Below the pieces are notes generated by a model. The model was given only the letters and a program-made list of their open reading frames with translations. It was not told the origin of the DNA and searched no databases. A program made the position numbers and the translations under genes. Positions 18,438 to 29,691 of a DNA stretch of 59,760 bases are shown piece by piece; position 1 is the first letter of the stretch, and every line of letters starts with the position of its first letter. Location of the stretch: NCBI GenBank assembly GCA_046350555.1, contig JAXMAF010000030.1:1-59760 (forward strand). The letters run 5' to 3'. The stretch is from JAXMAF01 sp046350555. GTDB taxonomy: Bacteria; Planctomycetota; Phycisphaerae; Phycisphaerales; SM1A02.

Positions 18438-20447
18438 ATGAAAATCAAAGGCATCTCGCTCGTCGAACAGCACATCGAGAAGGTGGTGCTGCTCGTCGCC
18501 GTCGTTGGACTGCTTCTCGTGGCCGGCTGGGAGCTGGTCGCGCGGCCGAACCGGGTCCAGATGGACGCCAAGGAGGTCGACCCGGGCCAGGTCGACGTGG
18601 TCCTCAAGGAGCGTGCGGACGCGCTCGCCGCCAAGCTGCGCGACGACGCCAAGCTCGACGAGGACGTCCTCGCCCAGCCAGCGCCACGGATCGCCTCCGA
18701 CTTCGAGTCGTCGCTCGGCGGACGGGTGTCCACCACGCAGAACCTTCCGCGGCTGGCGGCCGGTGTCGGCAAGGCGCTGCTCCCGATCGACCTGGGAAGC
18801 GACACGTGGTACTACGAACCGAAGGTTCCCACGGCCATTATCCTGACGGAGGTGGTGCAGACGGCCGATGCGCTCGCCGACGCGGCGCTGACGCAGCATC
18901 CCGAGCTGGCGTCGCGCTTCTCCAACGCCGCCGCGCCCAAGGACATCGTCTGGACGACGCCGGCGGCGGTGATCGATCCGAAGGCGATTCGCGACGAGCT
19001 TCGTCGCGCCGACGCAAGCGCCACGCCGCCGCGCGTCCAGGTGCCGACGCCGTGGTACAACGATTCCCTGTACGTGCTCGACGTGCGTTTCCAGCGCGAG
19101 GAGCGGAAGGCCGATGGATCCTGGGGCGACGCCGTCACCGTCGAACCGATCCCGGGCCAGACGAGCTTTCGGGCCAAGCTCGGTGGTCAGGTCGACGCCG
19201 GCCTGCGCAACGAGCTCTTCGCGAAGCTGGGGGACAAGGTCGTTCAGCGCCAGCTTCTCCAGCCCGACTTCCTGCCGACGCGCAACAACGCGTTCGTTCC
19301 GCCAAGCATGCCCGGCGTGGCGGCGGTCAAGGCGGGAAACGAACAGGCCGACCAGATCGCCGGCATCGTCGCGCGACTGAAGGACGAGCGGAAGCGGAAG
19401 AACGACGAGCTCACCGCCATTGGCGGCCCACTCGAAGATGAACCGAAGGACAAGGGCAAGGGCAAGGACCAGGGCGGCGGAAAGGACGACAAGGGCGCCA
19501 CGGGGGGCAAGGGTGGCGACAAGGGCGCCGCGGCACCGCCGAGCGGCGGTGGCGGACTGAGCGGCGGCTTCTCGGGGCCTCCCAAGGGTGGCGACAAGGG
19601 TGATCCCAACGCGGACAAGAACAAGCCTCGGCGCATCGCGCTCACCAAGGCCGTGAAGGCTCTGGACGAGAAGATCTCGCGATACGACGCCGAGCTCAAG
19701 ACGCTCGCGCCGAACCTGAAGGCCGAGGGCGGTGCCGCCAGCGCGGGGGGAATCGATCTCGCCGGCGAGCAGCCCTTGCTTGTTTGGGCGCACGACATCG
19801 GCGTGCAGCCAGGCAGGACGTACCGCTACCGCGCCGTGATCGATGTCTACAACCCGTTCTTCGCCCGCAAGCGACAGCTTGTCAAGGAGCAGGCCAAGAT
19901 CTCCGACGCCATCACGATGGCTTCCGTGGCGAGCGACTGGTCGAAGCCGGTCGAGGTGACGCCGCCGGTCGCGTTCTTCGTGACCCGCGCCAGCCCCGCG
20001 GAAGGGCCGCTCGGACTCGGAACGGCGCGGATCGACGTCTATCGCCTGCACGACGGGAAGTGGCGCAAGGAGGAGTTCCTGGTGAGCCCGGGCGATCGCA
20101 TCGGTCGCGTGGTCGACGCCGGCCGTGTCGCGAGCACCAAGGAGCCATCGGGCAAGGATGCGAAGGACACCAAGGACTCGCCGAAGGATGGGAAGGAGAG
20201 CAAGGAGACGAAGGAAATGGCCGTCGCGACGGGTCCTGTGGACTTCTCCACGGACTGGTACGTCGTGGACATCGTCGAGGACCAGACGGCCGAACGTCGC
20301 GGTGGATCCGACCAAAAGGTCGGCATTGTCGTGCTTCAGAAGGTCGGGGGTGAGGCTCGAGTCGAGCTCCGCGATCCGGGCCACGACATGTCCAGCGAGC
20401 ACCGAAAGCGGCTGGAGCGTGACTGGAAGGTCGGGTCCCTCTCTTAG
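18438..20447 (+). CDS. Bitopic membrane protein of the PilM cluster with Lys/Asp/Gly low-complexity regions
   Basis: A 669-residue protein: cytoplasmic MKIKGISLVEQHIEK, one membrane helix (VVLLVAVVGLLLVAGWELV), then a long exported part. Two low-complexity stretches are visible: KDKGKGKDQGGGKDDKG-like at about 340-385 and DAKDTKDSPKDGKESKETKE-like at about 570-592. Between them is a fibronectin/beta-sandwich-like segment (AHDIGVQPGRTYRYRAVIDVYNPF) that recurs in planctomycete PilM clusters. AGGGGA lies 6 nt before the ATG. It is the third gene of the cluster, 47 nt after the previous one. The role is probably structural in a pilus or secretion platform; this is inference. Confidence 0.75.
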   Translation: MKIKGISLVEQHIEKVVLLVAVVGLLLVAGWELVARPNRVQMDAKEVDPGQVDVVLKERADALAAKLRDDAKLDEDVLAQPAPRIASDFESSLGGRVSTTQNLPRLAAGVGKALLPIDLGSDTWYYEPKVPTAIILTEVVQTADALADAALTQHPELASRFSNAAAPKDIVWTTPAAVIDPKAIRDELRRADASATPPRVQVPTPWYNDSLYVLDVRFQREERKADGSWGDAVTVEPIPGQTSFRAKLGGQVDAGLRNELFAKLGDKVVQRQLLQPDFLPTRNNAFVPPSMPGVAAVKAGNEQADQIAGIVARLKDERKRKNDELTAIGGPLEDEPKDKGKGKDQGGGKDDKGATGGKGGDKGAAAPPSGGGGLSGGFSGPPKGGDKGDPNADKNKPRRIALTKAVKALDEKISRYDAELKTLAPNLKAEGGAASAGGIDLAGEQPLLVWAHDIGVQPGRTYRYRAVIDVYNPFFARKRQLVKEQAKISDAITMASVASDWSKPVEVTPPVAFFVTRASPAEGPLGLGTARIDVYRLHDGKWRKEEFLVSPGDRIGRVVDAGRVASTKEPSGKDAKDTKDSPKDGKESKETKEMAVATGPVDFSTDWYVVDIVEDQTAERRGGSDQKVGIVVLQKVGGEARVELRDPGHDMSSEHRKRLERDWKVGSLS

Positions 20448-20656
20448 GAGATCGCTTCAGGACTCGGCGTCGGCCCAGTGGTGGCCGGGTTGGCGGCTCG
20501 GCGCTCGACGGAAACACGATTGGTTCGGCCCGGATTGGCTACGAACTGCCTCGAATCAGTGGCGTTCAGGCGTGAAACACCCGTCAGCATGCTGTGGACT
20601 CCTGGTGGATACCGAGGCGTGGTGCCAGCTGCTGCCGAAAATAGACACCGGTGGCG

Positions 20657-20684
20657 TTGACAACGGTTCAGGTTTCGCTACCAT
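20657..20684 (+). promoter_or_regulatory. rRNA operon promoter (TTGACA-16-TACCAT)
   Basis: A perfect -35 TTGACA (20657-20662), a 16-nt spacer and -10 TACCAT (20679-20684). It is the strongest sigma-70-type promoter seen upstream of the 23S gene, about 570 nt before it. The start of transcription is expected near 20691. Confidence 0.65.
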
Positions 20685-21240
20685 ACGTGACTTCTCGCAC
20701 GGAGCCCCATCCGGGGCCACCGGCGTGGGAGGACTGACGAGCTTCAACGTTTGGCCCCTGATCGAGGCGGTTTCCAGGCAGCCCTCGGCTGAGCTGGAAT
20801 CCGTGACTGGAACCCAGGCCCGGAATCCGGGACTGGAATTCGCAAAGGGGACAGACAACTCCGACCTTGGCGTCGGCTTCGATGGTGGAGCATGCGCACG
20901 GGCCGGGGATTAGGTCGTCGGTTTGTTTTGTGCGATCTTTGACAAGTCGTGAAGCAATGTCGCGATTCGCGCCGCCGTCCCAACGGTGGCGCGATCAAGA
21001 CCGAGATACGATCTCAAGCAGCTTGAGTTGGCTGCTCGGTTGGGCGCTGGCGATCTTCTGCCATTCGGTTGAACGGTGGACCGAGGTGACGGAAGGGCGG
21101 CCAGTGCGGACCGAGTGTCCAGGAGCATGATATGAGCATGGCTAAACATGCTCGCTCCGGACTGGCGCGTCTCCGCATCAAAGGCATGTTGCAAGCGGCC
21201 TCGACAGGATTCAAATCCTGCCGGGCCGGGAACAACATCT
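20685..21240 (+). other. 23S rRNA operon leader
   Basis: A leader of about 550 nt with no supported gene and no 16S sequence. It contains a boxA-like antitermination element and a small hairpin (GAGCATG/CATGCTC, about 21133-21152), and ends in the processing stem. Short ORFs here have no domain or ribosome site. Confidence 0.6.
20931..20946 (+). promoter_or_regulatory. boxA-like rRNA antitermination element
   Basis: TGCGATCTTTGACAAG matches the rrn boxA pattern (TGCTCTTTAACA in E. coli), the binding site for NusB/S10 on nascent rRNA. It lies in the leader between the promoter and 23S, as expected for an independently transcribed rRNA operon. Confidence 0.55.
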
Positions 21241-21241
21241 C

Positions 21242-21261
21242 CGACGGGATGTGGTCGACGT

Positions 21262-21268
<7 letters not shown>
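21242..21268 (+). other. 5' arm of the 23S precursor processing stem
   Basis: Pairs without a mismatch (G-U pairs allowed) with 24027-24053, giving a 27-bp helix that brackets 23S rRNA. Such stems are cut by RNase III. The inner 7 bp are the conserved 23S 5'/3' terminal helix. Confidence 0.8.
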
Positions 21269-24026
<2,758 letters not shown>

Positions 24027-24033
<7 letters not shown>

Positions 24034-24053
24034 GCGTCGACCGTGTTCCGTCG
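24027..24053 (+). other. 3' arm of the 23S precursor processing stem
   Basis: Partner of 21242-21268; see that entry. The spacer from here to 5S also contains a hairpin (CGTGTCGCCGGC, loop, GCCGACGACACG) just before 5S. Confidence 0.8.
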
Positions 24054-24224
24054 ACCGAGGCCCACGATGGTCGCAAGTGCGCGATCGTCTGTGGGAACCT
24101 TGGCCGAAGAACGCGGATCGGCCGCGAAAGCCAACGTGGCGCTTGAATTCGTATCTGGTTTCGCGACCATTGCTTCATGACACTGCATATTGCGTGTCGC
24201 CGGCGAGAGCCGACGACACGATTT

Positions 24225-24330
24225 GTCGGTGAATATAAGCAGAAGGAAACACCTGTTCCCATCCCGAACACAGCAGTTAAGCTTCTGCTGCCGATGATAC
24301 TGCTCTGCGGGAAAGTAGGTCATCGCCGAC
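24225..24330 (+). rRNA. rrf: 5S ribosomal RNA
   Basis: About 106 nt. The ends GTCGGTGA and TCGCCGAC form the terminal helix. The core ACACCTGTTCCCATCCCGAA, then CAGTTAAGCTTCTG, and GGGAAAGTAGGTC are standard 5S signatures. It lies about 190 nt after 23S on the same transcript. Confidence 0.96.
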
Positions 24331-24335
24331 TTCAT

Positions 24336-24371
24336 GATCGCGGCGAGCGAAAGCTCGGCCGCGATCGTTTT
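24336..24371 (+). terminator. Rho-independent terminator of the 23S-5S operon
   Basis: GATCGCGGCGAGC, loop GAAA, then GCTCGGCCGCGATC (one bulge), followed by GTTTT. A strong GC stem with a U-tract directly after 5S. Confidence 0.88.
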
Positions 24372-24452
24372 GTGATCTTCCGGCGGCCGCTCGCCTAGCA
24401 GCCCGTGGCGAAGGTCATTCGGGCTGCGGCCGAGCAGGATTCCGCAGGTAGT

Positions 24453-25928
24453 GTCCGTCAAGTTGCGCACATTCGTCGAGCATCCCTCCTCGGGAAGGTC
24501 CTGCCGCCGGTGAAGCGGAGGCCGGAAGCCCGAGGACCGAAGGGTCCGAGGGCTGGAGGCCGAGCTTCACCGGCGGCTCGCGCCGCGGCTACGCCGCCGA
24601 CGACGCCATCTCCTCACGTCGCGCCGCCTCCAGCTCGCGCAGCCGCGACATGTCCATGTAGCGCCGCAGGCCCCAGCGCGTCCCGGCAACGTGCCGCAGC
24701 CGCGCCGCCACCAGCATCAGCGCCGACTGCCCGTCGGGGAACGCGCCCACCACGCGCGTCCGCCGACGGATCTCGCGGTTCAGCCGCTCCATCGGGTTGT
24801 TCGTCCGCAGGCAACGCCAGTGCTCGCGCGGCAACGACATGTACGCCAGGGTCTCCGCGAGTCCCTCGCGCACGATCGCAGCCGCCTTGCCCAGCCTCAT
24901 CGCCTCGAGCTTCTCCGCCACCGCCAGGGCCTTCTGCCCGGCGCTGTCGCGGTCCTCCTGGGCGTGGACCGCCTTGAGCATCGCCGCCACCTCGCGCATC
25001 TTTCCCGACGGCGTCACCGTCATCACGTTGCGGTAGAAGTGCACCACACAACGCTGCCACGAAGCCTCGGGGAAGAACTCGCCCAGCGACTCCACCAGCC
25101 CGAGGCACTTGTCGCTCACGAACAGCCGCACGCCGTGAAGCCCGCGCTGCTTCAGGTGCCGAAGGAAGCCGCGCCAACTCTCCGCGTCCTCCTTGGCGCC
25201 CTCGCACACGCCCAACACCTCGCGGTAGCCGTCCTGGCCCACGCCGATGGCGATCAGCACGGCCACGTTCCTCACCTCGCCTCCCCAGCTCCGCTTCATC
25301 CAGATCCCGTCCAGGTACACGTACGCGTGCTCGCCCTCGATCGGCCGGTTCCGCCACGACTCGATCTGGCCGTACACCTTCTGCGCCAGCCCGCTCACCG
25401 TGCTCGCGCTCACCCGCGTGCCCCACAGCGCCTCGGTGATGTCCTCCACCCGACGCATGCTCACGCCGGCGAGGTACATCTCCACCAGCGCCTCCTCCAC
25501 CGAGCTCTCCCGCCTGCGGTATCGCTCGATGATCGCCGTCTCGAACGGCAGCCGACGAAGCCGAGGCACCGTCAGCGTCACCTCGCCCGCCTTGGTCTCC
25601 AGCTTCCGGTCGTAGCTGCCCGCGCGGGTGTCCGCGCGATCCGCCGAACGCTCGTACCGGCCGGCCTGGCAGATCCGGTCCGCCTCCGCGTCCAGCATCG
25701 AGTTGAGCGTCTGCTCCACCGTGCTCCTCACCACCTCGTCCACGTGGGACCTCACCTTGTCCGTGTCGATCAGCACCGCCGACCTCAGGACGTCCGCCTC
25801 AGTCCCCGCGCCTTGCTGCGCCATGCCCTGTACGCTGTCCATGCAGCTCTCCTTCGGGTAAGGGGTAACTCACATCACCACCTTCCCGCGGGAGGGCTGC
25901 TTCTTCAAATGTGCGCAACGTTCAGGAC
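24453..25928 (-). mobile_element. IS256-family insertion sequence
   Basis: A 1,476-bp element. The ends match as imperfect inverted repeats: left GTCC, then GTTGCGCACATTCG and CATCCCTCC; right (reverse complement) GTCC, then GTTGCGCACATTTG and CAGCCCTCC. They bracket one transposase gene. The expected 8-9 bp target duplication is not visible at these ends (TAGT to the left, CTTATC to the right), so either the exact ends differ by a few bases or the copy is old. It lies about 80 bp after the rRNA terminator. Confidence 0.85.
24589..25842 (-). CDS. IS256-family (mutator-type) transposase
   Basis: A 417-residue DDE transposase. Family phrases are present: RAGSYDRKLETKAGEVTLTVPRLR, VEEALVEMYLAGVSMRRVEDITEALWG, the catalytic region YVYLDGIWMKR (first Asp), LFVSDKCLGLVESL (second Asp) and TNNPMERLNREIRRRTRVVGAFPD (Glu). 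Length is normal and the frame is intact, so it may be active. AAGGAGAG lies 8 nt before the ATG, unlike the largely SD-less neighbouring genes. Confidence 0.95.
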   Translation of the reverse strand: MDSVQGMAQQGAGTEADVLRSAVLIDTDKVRSHVDEVVRSTVEQTLNSMLDAEADRICQAGRYERSADRADTRAGSYDRKLETKAGEVTLTVPRLRRLPFETAIIERYRRRESSVEEALVEMYLAGVSMRRVEDITEALWGTRVSASTVSGLAQKVYGQIESWRNRPIEGEHAYVYLDGIWMKRSWGGEVRNVAVLIAIGVGQDGYREVLGVCEGAKEDAESWRGFLRHLKQRGLHGVRLFVSDKCLGLVESLGEFFPEASWQRCVVHFYRNVMTVTPSGKMREVAAMLKAVHAQEDRDSAGQKALAVAEKLEAMRLGKAAAIVREGLAETLAYMSLPREHWRCLRTNNPMERLNREIRRRTRVVGAFPDGQSALMLVAARLRHVAGTRWGLRRYMDMSRLRELEAARREEMASSAA

Positions 25929-26162
25929 CTTATCATTCCGCATCTCCGCGTCGCCGTCGCTTGCCGTAGATCCCGTGGAATACGGCTGCGCGGCGGCTCC
26001 TTGATCTGCGATATCCTGCTCGCCCTCGCCGTCGAAGCACTTTCGCCACGGGCTGCTAGAGCGCACAACAGGCTGCTCGACTGGCCGTCCCATCGCGCGC
26101 CGACGACCAGTTGATCGCGAAGCCTGCAAGGGTCTGGCGACGACGATCGCCCGCCGGGCCCG
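25929..26162. other. Short gap between the IS element and the lolD-like gene
   Basis: A 234-base gap. I see no gene, repeat or terminator in it. It contains the 3' flank of the lolCD-like operon. Confidence 0.4.
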
Positions 26163-27113
26163 TCACGCCTCGACGACCACCCCATCGCGAAGCACCACGC
26201 GCCGGTCGGCTCGTGCCGCGATCGCGGGGTCGTGGGTCACCATCACGATGGCCATTCCGCGGCGATGCTGCTCGGCGAGCAAGTCGAGGATCTCCTCGCC
26301 AGTGCGCTGGTCGAGGTTGCCGGTCGGTTCATCGGCCAGTAGCACGGCGGGCTGGTTGAGCAGGGCGCGCGCGATCGCCACGCGCTGGCGCTCTCCGCCG
26401 GAGAGCTCGCGAGGGCGATGTGCGAGGCGATGGCCAAGCCCGAAGGAGTCCAGCAACTCGATGGCGCGGGACCTTCGAGCGCGCTGCGCGGCGGAGAGCC
26501 TGGCTCGAATCCCCCCAAGCTCGGCCAGCAGCGCCGGAACGGCGACGGCGCCGGCGACACCGCCCGCCGCGGCGGCCGTAGCGATGGCCGCTGGCGAACT
26601 TGCGGCCGATCCGCCGGCAAGCCGTGCGCCAAGCGCGCCGACGAGGAGGCCGGCGGCGCCGCCGATGGCCGCGGCCGTTGTCCACTGCCATCCCGGCCGC
26701 AGCGCACCGCGCACCATGCCGGGCAGCAGCGTGTTCTCGAGAACGTCGAGTTCCGGAAGCAGGTGGTAGAACTGGAAGACGAACCCGATCGTCTCGTTTC
26801 GATACCGGTTGCACTCCAGCGGCGTGAACTCGGCCAGCGTCCTTCCGCGGTGCACGACGGCGCGTCCGTCGTCGTCGTCGCGGTCGAGGTCCCCAAGGAG
26901 ATGCAGCAGCGTGCTCTTGCCCGAACCCGAGGCGCCGAGGATGGCAACCCATTCTCCAGCCTGCACGGCGAGCGATGCGCCGCGCAACACGGGCACCATC
27001 ACACGTCCAAGCCGGTACGTCTTGCGGATGTTGATCGCCTCGAGCAGCGCACCCGACGCGCCACCGGGAGGCGCCGAGCGCGAGGGAGCGACGTGCGTCG
27101 CCGGACTACTCAT
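26163..27113 (-). CDS. lolD: LolD-like ABC ATPase with an inserted hydrophobic hairpin
   Basis: A 316-residue ATPase for a lipoprotein-releasing (LolCDE/MacB-type) exporter. Walker A is GASGSGKST (60-68), the Q-loop VFQFYHLLPELDVLENTLLPGM (112-133), the signature LSGGERQRVAIARALL (237-252) and Walker B VLLADEPTGNLD (257-268), all normal. E. coli LolD has 233 residues. Most of the extra length is an insertion at about 141-208, between the Q-loop and the signature, holding two Ala/Gly-rich hydrophobic stretches (TTAAAIGGAAGLLVGALGA and AAIATAAAAGGVAGAVAVPA) and then RARRSRAIELLDSFGL, where the family pattern resumes. The ATG at 27113 overlaps the end of the permease gene by 8 nt. Confidence 0.9.
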   Translation of the reverse strand: MSSPATHVAPSRSAPPGGASGALLEAINIRKTYRLGRVMVPVLRGASLAVQAGEWVAILGASGSGKSTLLHLLGDLDRDDDDGRAVVHRGRTLAEFTPLECNRYRNETIGFVFQFYHLLPELDVLENTLLPGMVRGALRPGWQWTTAAAIGGAAGLLVGALGARLAGGSAASSPAAIATAAAAGGVAGAVAVPALLAELGGIRARLSAAQRARRSRAIELLDSFGLGHRLAHRPRELSGGERQRVAIARALLNQPAVLLADEPTGNLDQRTGEEILDLLAEQHRRGMAIVMVTHDPAIAARADRRVVLRDGVVVEA

Positions 27114-28749
27114 AGCGCAGCGCCTTCACTGGATCGGTGTCCGCCGCCCGAGCCGCCGGAATGGAGGCCCCGACGACGCTGAAGACGACCGCGCCGACCA
27201 TGGTCAGTGCCGCGGTGAAGAGATCGAGCTGGCTCGGAATCCGGGCGAAGTAGTAGACGCTCGGGTCCCAGACGAGCACGCCGTGATGCAGGAGCAGGCC
27301 CACCCCGGCCAGGCCGAGCACGCCCGTGGCGATGCCCCAGAGGAGGGTGGCCAGAAGCCGCTGGCGCATCGCCATCGTCGCTGCGGCGACGGCCGCCGCC
27401 ATCGCGCAGGCGAAGGCGGCGATCCAGCTCCAACGGGGTGCATCGCGTCCGATGGCCTCGTGGATCGCATTGATGTTCCACACGACCAGCCAGGCCAGGC
27501 CGACGCCGATGACCGCGCCGACGGCGCCGATCACGAGGCCATACCGCAGGAAGATCCAGACGATGCCCGAGCGCGGCGCGCCGACGCTGCGCAGGATGCC
27601 GATGTCCCTCGTCTTCTCGTAGACGATCGCCCAGAAGATGGAGAGCACGAGGCCGGCGCAGACCAGGTAGATGATCGAGAAGAGGATTCGCATCATCTCC
27701 CGCTCCTTCTCGACCGGTGCGATCAGGTCGCGAAGGAGTTCCTCCCATGTCAGGACCGAGACGAAGGCGCGTGGCGGCGGCTTGACGACGGCCGTCTCGT
27801 CCGCGGCCAGCTCGAGTTCGAACCGGTCGTACGCCTCGGAGACCGCCTGGCGAAGCCGCTCGGGCGTCACGCCGTCCTTCGCGCGGACGAGCACCTTGGT
27901 GACCTTCGCCGGGTCGACGCCGATCACCCGGGGACGGCCCTCCTCGTCGAGCTCGCGCGGATCGGTCCTGGTCGCGGCGTTCATGCGGAGCATCTGCTGC
28001 GCATCCGCCAGCGGGATGATCACGCGTTGCTTGTCGACCTGGTAGACGCCGGAGAAGAACTCGTTGACGACGGGGAAGATGACCTCCTTCGGTTCGGCGA
28101 TCTTCCCTCCGCCGCCGATTGGCACCAGCGTGAGCGAGACGTTGTGCATCGGCATCCACCAGCCGGGAGAGCTCGGTCGGTACGTCGCGTCGTGCTGCCG
28201 CTTGTTGAGCGCCGAGACGTGGATTCCCGGGACGATGCCCGGCTTGCCGGAGCGCGAGTCGCGAAGCTCCATGCCGTCGCGGAGCAGTTGCTCCGGAACG
28301 CGGAGCCGCAGGTCGTCCGGATCCAGCCGCGCCCGCGCGTCGCCTTCCACCGGGCGCCACCAGAGCGTGTCGTCGAACCCGGTGACGTCGTTGAACGTCG
28401 CCGGATCCACCGCCCACACCTGCACCGTCACGATCTCCTTCTCGTCGCCCGGTGGGTATGGCATCCGCAGCAGGCCGTACGTGTCGATGATCGGCGCCGC
28501 CGCCGCCGCCTCGGGCAGGCCGCGGACGATCTCCAGGAGGCGCTCGTAGTGGGGAATCCCGCGGATCGGGTAGGAGACGACGACATCGCCCATCAGCGTG
28601 CGACCGCTCTTCTTCAGCATGTCGAGGAATCCCGACATGACGGAGACGACGATGACCACGAGCGCCACGCAGAGCGCCACGGCCGCGACGGCGATCAGCG
28701 GGATGATCCGTGACGTCAGGTAGCGGTTGGTGAGCAGCGTGTGGTACAT
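27106..28749 (-). CDS. lolC: LolC/LolE-like (MacB/FtsX-type) permease
   Basis: A 547-residue inner-membrane permease partner of the adjacent ATPase. It begins with the family signature YHTLLTNRYLTSRIIPLIAVAAVALCVALVVIVVSVMSGF (first membrane helix), followed by a periplasmic domain of about 300 residues and three C-terminal helices (ILFSIIYLVCAGLVLSIFWAIVYEKTRDIGILRSVGAPRSGI, LVIGAVGAVIGVGLAWLVV, and MVGAVVFSVVGASIPAARAADTDPVKALRYE). The phrase KTRDIGILRSVGA and the ending DPVKALRYE are diagnostic. A hydrophobic stretch around residues 460-490 is unusual and may add extra helices. TATCAT at about 28791-28796 (minus strand) may be the promoter. Confidence 0.9.
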   Translation of the reverse strand: MYHTLLTNRYLTSRIIPLIAVAAVALCVALVVIVVSVMSGFLDMLKKSGRTLMGDVVVSYPIRGIPHYERLLEIVRGLPEAAAAAPIIDTYGLLRMPYPPGDEKEIVTVQVWAVDPATFNDVTGFDDTLWWRPVEGDARARLDPDDLRLRVPEQLLRDGMELRDSRSGKPGIVPGIHVSALNKRQHDATYRPSSPGWWMPMHNVSLTLVPIGGGGKIAEPKEVIFPVVNEFFSGVYQVDKQRVIIPLADAQQMLRMNAATRTDPRELDEEGRPRVIGVDPAKVTKVLVRAKDGVTPERLRQAVSEAYDRFELELAADETAVVKPPPRAFVSVLTWEELLRDLIAPVEKEREMMRILFSIIYLVCAGLVLSIFWAIVYEKTRDIGILRSVGAPRSGIVWIFLRYGLVIGAVGAVIGVGLAWLVVWNINAIHEAIGRDAPRWSWIAAFACAMAAAVAAATMAMRQRLLATLLWGIATGVLGLAGVGLLLHHGVLVWDPSVYYFARIPSQLDLFTAALTMVGAVVFSVVGASIPAARAADTDPVKALRYE

Positions 28750-28819
28750 GCGGCGGGGAGGGACGCCCCGCGGCGCGCCGAAGGGTCGAGATGATATCGG
28801 CGCCCGTGTGGTGGGCGCT

Positions 28820-29572
28820 TCATCGACGCTTCGGTCGCTGCCGACTTGGGGGCGACGGAAGGACGCGCCGCACCGCGAGCCGCTCGACGAGCTCGCGCGG
28901 CGCGCCGATGTCGGCGACGACCAGCCGCCCGACGAACGGTCGCGCCGTCGGAACCAGCAGCCCGGCCTTGGCCGCCACGAACGTGACGGTCGTCGTGGCG
29001 CGGACCGCCTCGCCCAGGGGCTCGCCCGAGTCCGCGTCGAGGCCCGAGGGCAGGTCGATGGCCAGCACCGGGGCGCCGGCGGCGCCACAGCGATTGATCG
29101 CCGCGATGGCGACCGCCGCGTCGCCTTCCGCGGCCCGCGTCAGGCCGGTGCCGAGCACCGCATCGACGACGAGCGCGTCGGCGATGGCTCCGGCATTCGA
29201 CGGGATCGCGTCGAGCTGCTCGCGTCCCGTGATCGCAAGGCCCATTCGGCGGCAGATCTCACGGTTGATCGCGGCGTCGGAGCCCGGGCGCGATGGCGCC
29301 ACCTCGATCACCTCGACGTCGATCGAGGCGTTGTGCAGATGCCGCGCCATCGCCCAGCCATCGCCACCGTTGTTCCCTTCGCCGCACACCAGCACCGCCC
29401 TGCGGATGCCGCGCTGGCGCAGCATCGCCAGCGCCTCGCCGGCGGCGCCGCGCGCCGCGTTCTCCATCAGGACGATGCCCGGAATCGCGTAGCGCTCGAG
29501 CGCTTCCCGATCGAGCCGGCGCGCCGCGGCACGCGTGAGCATGAGGTGGCTCGTGGCGGGTTCGTCGGACAC
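28820..29572 (-). CDS. nnrE: NAD(P)H-hydrate epimerase
   Basis: A 250-residue YjeF_N-domain enzyme that interconverts R and S forms of damaged hydrated NAD(P)H so the dehydratase can repair it. Motifs: YAIPGIVLMENAARGAA, VLVCGEGNNGGDGWAMARHL (nucleotide loop), VVDAVLGTGL and LAIDLPSGLDADSGEP. In many bacteria this domain is fused to NnrD; here it stands alone at the normal single-domain length. The GTG start at 29572 is chosen because TAGCAT lies exactly 6 nt upstream. Confidence 0.92.
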   Translation of the reverse strand: MSDEPATSHLMLTRAAARRLDREALERYAIPGIVLMENAARGAAGEALAMLRQRGIRRAVLVCGEGNNGGDGWAMARHLHNASIDVEVIEVAPSRPGSDAAINREICRRMGLAITGREQLDAIPSNAGAIADALVVDAVLGTGLTRAAEGDAAVAIAAINRCGAAGAPVLAIDLPSGLDADSGEPLGEAVRATTTVTFVAAKAGLLVPTARPFVGRLVVADIGAPRELVERLAVRRVLPSPPSRQRPKRR

Positions 29573-29578
29573 GGGAGG

Positions 29579-29584
29579 ATGCTA
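29579..29584 (-). promoter_or_regulatory. -10 box (TAGCAT) of nnrE
   Basis: TAGCAT on the minus strand, CCTCCC (6 nt), then GTG at 29572; predicted leaderless promoter. Confidence 0.55.
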
Positions 29585-29691
29585 CCGGTGTCGACGGGAT
29601 CGGCGCGCCGGACGTGACGCCAATCGCGCGTCCTGTATCGGGTGGCGCAGCGCCACGGGCTCGCGCAGCGGCTGCTAGACTCGGCCCCTTC

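Noticed and set aside
21199..21235. T-arm-like sequence (CAGGATTCAAATCCTG) upstream of 23S that could be a tRNA end
   Set aside because: The loop would have 8 nt, there is no matching 5' acceptor strand or anticodon arm within tRNA distance, and it sits in the rRNA leader.
20461..21240. A degraded 16S rRNA or protein gene upstream of 23S
   Set aside because: No conserved 16S block is present and no ORF has a domain or ribosome site.
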